Assembly (NCBI GenBank): GCA_025361485.1
Contig: JANYLA010000132.1
Coordinates: 1-38,764, forward strand
DNA: 38,764 bases
Source of the DNA: Bacteroidales bacterium
GTDB taxonomy: Bacteria > Bacteroidota > Bacteroidia > Bacteroidales > Tenuifilaceae
Reading direction: 5' to 3'
The translations under genes were made by a program, and so were the position numbers. This document shows positions 35,701-38,764 of the stretch, in pieces. How positions within the stretch are numbered: the first letter of the stretch is position 1; each line of letters opens with the position of its first letter. Under the pieces are notes generated by a model that saw nothing but the letters and a program-made list of their open reading frames with translations, did no database searches and was not told where the DNA came from.

Positions 35701-36186
35701 CCTAATCTGATTCTTAACCATTTGCGAGATTCAATTAAGTCAACCCTTTCACAAACTGGGAAGGAGGGTGAATCGAAGGATGGTATGGATATTGCCTTAT
35801 GTACTATTGATCTTAATTCTAAAAGCATTGAATTTGCAGGAGCTTACAATCCATTGTATTTGATTAGGAATGGAGAGTTAATAGAAATTAAGGCCGATAA
35901 AATGCCTGTAGGAATACACTTGGCTGAAAAGGATTCATTTACTCTTAGCGAGATTAGTTTTGAAAAGAACGATTGTATCTACATCTTTTCCGACGGATAT
36001 GTTAGCCAGTTTGGAGGTGAATATGGTAGGAAATTTATGGCAAAGCCATTTAAAAAACTATTGGCCATTATTGCCGACAAGCCTATGGATAAACAGCATG
36101 AAATTTTAGACCAAGAATTTGAGGATTGGCGAGGATATAACTCTCAGGTGGATGATATACTTGTTATTGGGATTAAATTTGTTTAA
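32725..36186 (+). CDS. Membrane sensor with periplasmic beta-propeller, Y_Y_Y domain and cytoplasmic SpoIIE (PP2C-type) phosphatase
   Basis: The protein has 1153 residues. A signal peptide (1-24, ending ALA/QK) is followed by about 700 residues of propeller-like repeats of the two-component-regulator type, then a Y_Y_Y domain (~746-806, FQYFIEGLTNEWNEWS), one membrane helix (~812-832), a long coiled coil rich in Gln and Glu (~835-905) and the phosphatase (~909-1152). The phosphatase keeps its metal-binding acidic residues: SGDFYW, AADCTGHGVPGAFMS and FSDGYV. It resembles the hybrid sensor architecture with a phosphatase replacing the kinase, so it may dephosphorylate an anti-sigma-antagonist type protein; its partner is not in the window. 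An odd lysine-rich stretch (~386-446) interrupts the propeller. Confidence 0.9.
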   Translation: MYLRFSKTLLLCIAIGLLATTALAQKGVPFISNYELPSTMSNQNWAITQSDVDHQMYVLNRKGVYVFDGFEWVKLNIASKPIAIFSLENLFVGTENEIGYFKKDKKGEFNYYSVQDSTLDIYFKFLKINNELYALGTQHISKIVMGDVVRTEPVYIESDSTQMITDFFDLNGIIYIIKNKNTLYRLDNKAANRQPLNLEKGETIKFSFNHNNYSYIGTSSNRLFLFNGWQFKPIGLKDKNYLNASYINGGISIDSNRFALSTLIGGVSIINSKTLESESVINYSSGLPDDEVYSLGVDYNKGLWIAHGMGISRVDLNIPVRSYEFYEGISGNILSVAEFNRTLYVGGSEGLFNLTQVKNFTPIETAIIQPKQEQAVKDVVTETEKSVTDTKSPTDEKDTKKKKKGFFSRLFSKSDKAEVQTTNLPSGVGETIKKEKGEKTATQKKINMLQSVSNIYQRMQGVDGKCKQLLVFNNRLLAATSTGLYEVSLGKGISIIKGAYILFVKPSERNPKSLFVCSSDGISELTLLGEQWKANKLFSFESEYPLSLVELSDNNLLVTTEFNVYNLTIVLGGESTLRKLTPTSLPIESPIARKVSGAIKVFTSNRVFIYNPSTDALADEGIRLSNQIINTICSQSGYSWVNIGRQWTLYTPDKTLSIDATDYLGLFDRINDIFINSNNDLFIVNNYSQIVKISAFKDKLGIKELPFFFKQISDNKGVKLDLKDIKLSYSNNALNIKIGAPSFIKEKSVEFQYFIEGLTNEWNEWSSDPDINLPYFPTGSYKIKIKARDVLGNESVIYTLPFSVKPPFWKTFWFIGICIVLIILLFIQFVKYREGQLQKEKQILEQKVQERTKTIEEQKTILQNQRDELAHTNEEILQQKEEIEAQRDEIEAQNDHISKQNLEMTQSIEYARRIQTAIMPTNEVVKSILPEHFVLFKPRNIVSGDFYWMAEKDNKIVIAAADCTGHGVPGAFMSMLGISFLNEIVNVRNETKPNLILNHLRDSIKSTLSQTGKEGESKDGMDIALCTIDLNSKSIEFAGAYNPLYLIRNGELIEIKADKMPVGIHLAEKDSFTLSEISFEKNDCIYIFSDGYVSQFGGEYGRKFMAKPFKKLLAIIADKPMDKQHEILDQEFEDWRGYNSQVDDILVIGIKFV

Positions 36187-36253
36187 TTTAGTCTTTGTTA
36201 TCGTTTTAGACCAACGCTGTATTTGTTTAAGTAAGATTTTAAATCATGAATTA

Positions 36254-36694
36254 ATGAAAATATTAACGCTTTTATCGCTATTAATGCTTTTTCTTTCAAT
36301 CAATTCTTGAAAGAAAGAACCTGCAGCTATTGAAAATATTGACAGTATTGAGATTACATCTGTTTCTCCAGCTACAGGACTTATAGATGGTCAATTAACT
36401 AGTTTTACTATTAAAGGTAATTATAATCTGGCATCTCTTGATTCAGCTGTAGTTAGGATAGGTTTTAATAATTGTGAAGATATAATGATTGTAATCCTTT
36501 ATTCTGAGAGAATGTTAATTGAAGAAAAAGGTAACGGGCAATTTTCTATTGATCTTGATACAAAGGTTAAAAACTGGGGTTCTTTGGTCGCATTTTCAGT
36601 TTATGCTCATATTTATCCTCGACCTTTCCAAGCGGATGATTTAAGATCTTTGGCAAACGATCAGTTTGAATTGATCCCTAAGAGTAACAAATAA
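36254..36694 (+). pseudogene. Small lipoprotein gene with TGA in place of the lipobox cysteine
   Basis: From ATG 36254 the frame reads MKILTLLSLLMLFLSINS and then meets TGA (36308-36310) exactly where a lipobox cysteine is expected. It continues open as KKEPAAIENIDSIEITSVSP for the rest of the gene to TAA 36692-36694. TGC or TGT to TGA is a single-base change. The mature part (~128 residues) starts with a segment like an IPT/TIG motif (SVSPATG) but is not otherwise recognised. Upstream of the TGA the hydrophobic core is a normal signal. Possibilities are a nonsense mutation, a sequencing error, or recoding, in that order of likelihood. It follows the SpoIIE gene on the same strand. Confidence 0.8.
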
Positions 36695-36723
36695 TTTTTA
36701 TTAATCTGCTAAAAATAAAAAAT

Positions 36724-38184
36724 CTATTTTTGGTAGTAGTATTTTTCTTCCTTTATAACACCAATGTATTGTAGGTATTGCGTGTTATACTTTGAATCGT
36801 TATAGTTGTAAATTTTACCCCAAGCCATAATTGAACAGTTAGAATCAAGGAGAATTATCTTATCCGTTGATTTTGCTATTACCTTAAGCGATTCCTTTTC
36901 GCAAGTGCTTGCATAATAATCGGTTTTATCAGCAATTGTAAAGACAAGCAGAAATAATGCAATTCCGATTAGATATGCTGCTTTTATTCTTGATGAGAAA
37001 TGGTTTATAAGATATAGAGTTGTTATACCATAAAAGTAAAATAGGCAAAGATTTACAGGCATAAAAGTATCCCATCGAATAATAAAAGGGCGATATTCCC
37101 TATACCCACCAAAAGGTAATAGAATCGTATAGATGGCGGAGAATATGATCAGCCATTTTAATATCCTAAATATCTTCTTTGTGTCATCATTAGGTTTGAT
37201 TGAGTAAATAAATATTGTATTTAACCCTATTGCCAGAATCAGTAAAATTGGGCCATGCGATTTTGTGAATTGAAAGAATAGACCTTTTGCCAGGAGTTTA
37301 TAGCGTTCAAACAATGGCATAGTTTTGTTAAAATTTTCTGCATTAAAGCTGCCGATGTAGATTGAGTATAGGCATACTAAAGTAATAAATGAGAAAAAGA
37401 AAAGTTCAAATCTGTTTATCCTTAAAATTGAATCAACACTTCTTTTGAGAAAATCCGAATCAGTCGATTTAGAGTAATTCTTTCCCCATTTGTATAATAG
37501 GATTAATGGGCAAAGGATAAGAACCACAGCCGGTATCAGTGGACCATTCAGTGAGATGAAAATTGTGAATGGAATTAATAGGATTACTAATAATGGATGA
37601 AGTTTTACTTCTCTGTTTGATAAATTTGAATTGTAGAATGGCAGAAAAAAGATCATTAGCAGGCCTAAAGGCAAAGCATAAAAAAAGGTATACGTAATCG
37701 ATTTGTCAATTATTCCTAAATAGCCATTAAAGCCCCAAGTTTGGAATAACGGTGTTATTAGGATAGCCGCTAATAAAAACTCTTCCTTTAAAATATTCTT
37801 TGATTTGCTAATGAAAACGGATAATAGAAATATTGTTAATATTTGAATACAAATTTTTGCAATTGCATTTGACAGGTAAATGCTATCAATTGGGTTAATT
37901 ACATATTGGCAAACAAAAGGTGCTATTTTATAGTAGGTAGCCATAGTCCAATGGGCAAAAAATCTATTTGTTCCTGGATAGTTATCACCTTTCAAAGCGC
38001 TTAAGCCAAAGGGATCGCTCATCAGCTGTTTATAACCATCCGATGGCATAATAATACTAGCCATGTCGCCATCTAAAGGCAAATGGTAATGCTGAATAAA
38101 TGAGTAGACAATATCTGCCAGTAGCAGAAGGATGATTATATATCTAAAGTTATGCCTTATGATTTCAGCTATTCTTGTTTGCAT
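36724..38184 (-). CDS. Polytopic membrane protein of unknown function (possibly GT-C-like)
   Basis: The 486-residue protein has roughly 10 to 11 hydrophobic helices. The first helix (residues ~14-30) is followed by a periplasmic loop with an acidic DGDMA motif. Acidic residues in the first outer loop and a long polytopic body recall GT-C glycosyltransferases, but no family-defining sequence was recognised. The last ~60 residues are a soluble tail (EKESLKVIAKSTDK onward). It stands alone on the minus strand, convergent with the lipoprotein pseudogene. The start ATG at 38184 gives a short positively charged N-terminus. The function is unknown. Confidence 0.75.
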   Translation of the reverse strand: MQTRIAEIIRHNFRYIIILLLLADIVYSFIQHYHLPLDGDMASIIMPSDGYKQLMSDPFGLSALKGDNYPGTNRFFAHWTMATYYKIAPFVCQYVINPIDSIYLSNAIAKICIQILTIFLLSVFISKSKNILKEEFLLAAILITPLFQTWGFNGYLGIIDKSITYTFFYALPLGLLMIFFLPFYNSNLSNREVKLHPLLVILLIPFTIFISLNGPLIPAVVLILCPLILLYKWGKNYSKSTDSDFLKRSVDSILRINRFELFFFSFITLVCLYSIYIGSFNAENFNKTMPLFERYKLLAKGLFFQFTKSHGPILLILAIGLNTIFIYSIKPNDDTKKIFRILKWLIIFSAIYTILLPFGGYREYRPFIIRWDTFMPVNLCLFYFYGITTLYLINHFSSRIKAAYLIGIALFLLVFTIADKTDYYASTCEKESLKVIAKSTDKIILLDSNCSIMAWGKIYNYNDSKYNTQYLQYIGVIKEEKYYYQK

Positions 38185-38303
38185 ATTCTAATTTTTGCCG
38201 ATTCACTAAAGTAAAAATATTTTATCAAAAGAATCTTATTAAAGATTTATCCCCTCGATATTTTCAATAATTTGTTAACATTCACAAATGTATTGTTCTA
38301 ACT

Positions 38304-38682
38304 ATGGAATATATCAACACCCTCAAAGCCCTCCATCTAGCAGGTTGTTATTCGCAAGTAGTTGTATGCAATGGAATGGTTTACGTTTCGGGTCAATTCC
38401 TGGTTGATACAGAAAGCGCTTCGATGGAGGGCGGTTCAATCGAAAAGCAAACTCTGCAAGCATTGCGAAATGTTGAGCAAATATTACTCGTTGCAAATAG
38501 AAACATCAGGCGAGTTGTGAGGGTTACAGTTTACATTTCTGATATAAACTTATGGGAAGGGTGAATGAGGTATATAGCCAATTTTCTAGGAGTATAAGAC
38601 TGCAAGATCTATTGTTCTTACCAAATATTTGCACTATAGTTACCAGATAGATATTGAGGCTATAGCAGCTGTAAATGAATGA
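38304..38682 (+). pseudogene. ridA: RidA (YjgF/YER057c) family gene with two single-base frameshifts
   Basis: RidA deaminates reactive enamine/imine intermediates. The frame from ATG 38304 is normal family sequence (VYVSGQFLVD, VVRVTVYISDINLW) but ends at TGA 38562-38564, about 40 residues short. After a one-base shift at 38554-38556 (GGG where GGGG would give W-G-R), the frame continues as VNEVYSQF. After a second shift near 38583-38592 the rest reads YKTARSIVLTKYLHYSYQI and DIEAIAAVNE, ending TGA 38680-38682. The restored protein would be about 126 residues, the normal RidA length. Both lesions are single-base losses in or near runs, so sequencing error and true decay are both possible. Confidence 0.88.
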
Positions 38683-38702
38683 TTAAATTCTAACATAAAT
38701 TA

Positions 38703-38732
38703 AAATAGAGAGGCTTTAGCCTCTCTATTTTT
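38703..38732 (+). terminator. Intrinsic terminator after ridA
   Basis: The 12-bp stem AAATAGAGAGGC/GCCTCTCTATTT with loop TTTA ends in a T run. It lies just after the restored ridA stop, which supports 38682 as the true gene end. Confidence 0.93.
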
Positions 38733-38764
38733 ACTTATTTGTAATCGATTAAATTGAAGAGAGT

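Noticed and set aside
36308..36310. Selenocysteine decoding of the TGA in the lipoprotein gene
   Set aside because: No convincing SECIS-type stem-loop is visible just after the TGA, and selenocysteine at a lipobox would be unprecedented as far as I know. Nonsense or sequencing error is simpler.

Overview
The window looks like chromosomal DNA of a Bacteroidota bacterium, probably Bacteroidales or Marinilabiliales. It is AT-rich. Several genes are preceded by the Bacteroidota -7 promoter box TAnnTTTG, and Shine-Dalgarno sequences are nearly absent apart from one strong one before accD. Lineage-typical genes are present: an S46 dipeptidyl-peptidase, an exported propeller/SpoIIE phosphatase, a PBP1-LysM protein, a MauE/DoxX-thioredoxin-like membrane protein, folP-cdaA, and ATP-type PEP carboxykinase. 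No rRNA, tRNA, CRISPR array or complete insertion sequence was seen.

Layout. 1-3685 (minus): end-truncated oligopeptide ABC permease, a RhuM-Fic/Doc protein, mazG, and a SAM hydrolase (DUF62). 3843-7383 (plus): phoH, purC, then a secreted GH29 alpha-L-fucosidase. 7410-10994 (minus): a DUF3999/DUF2339 membrane pair. 11165-11679 (plus): a RelB/ParE-type toxin-antitoxin pair. 11722-14646 (minus): a large SNF2 ATPase. 14697-14812: two abutting heptamer arrays. 14878-17553 (plus): PBP1-LysM protein and exported superoxide dismutase. 17842-21537 (plus): accD, accA and a carboxyltransferase carrying a complete AccB-like C-terminus. 21933-23549 (plus): pckA. 23622-25496 (minus): a frameshifted lipoprotein and an InlB-like repeat lipoprotein. 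25779-26435 (plus): plsY. 26447-28179 (minus): cdaA and folP. 28313-36186 (plus): tmk, the MauE/DoxX protein, the S46 peptidase, a MITE-like insertion, and the propeller/SpoIIE sensor. 36254-36694: a lipoprotein gene with TGA at the lipobox cysteine. 36724-38184 (minus): a polytopic membrane protein. 38304-38682: a ridA gene with two frameshifts.

How the genes fit together. The accD-accA-fusion operon beside pckA puts fatty-acid initiation (malonyl-CoA) and C3/C4 carboxylation chemistry side by side. Both carboxyltransferases could share one biotin carrier, but no biotin carboxylase (AccC) lies in the window. plsY, cdaA, folP, tmk, purC, mazG and phoH are housekeeping genes.

The most unusual features are: a 132-bp MITE-like element with 16-bp terminal inverted repeats, a 12-bp target duplication and two internal hairpins, inserted between the S46 peptidase stop and its terminator; a second copy of its hairpin pair at about 24.06-24.15 kb; the AccB fusion; the accD leader hairpin with an atypical strong ribosome-binding site; and three short genes broken by single-base changes, two of them exactly in lipoprotein signal sequences.
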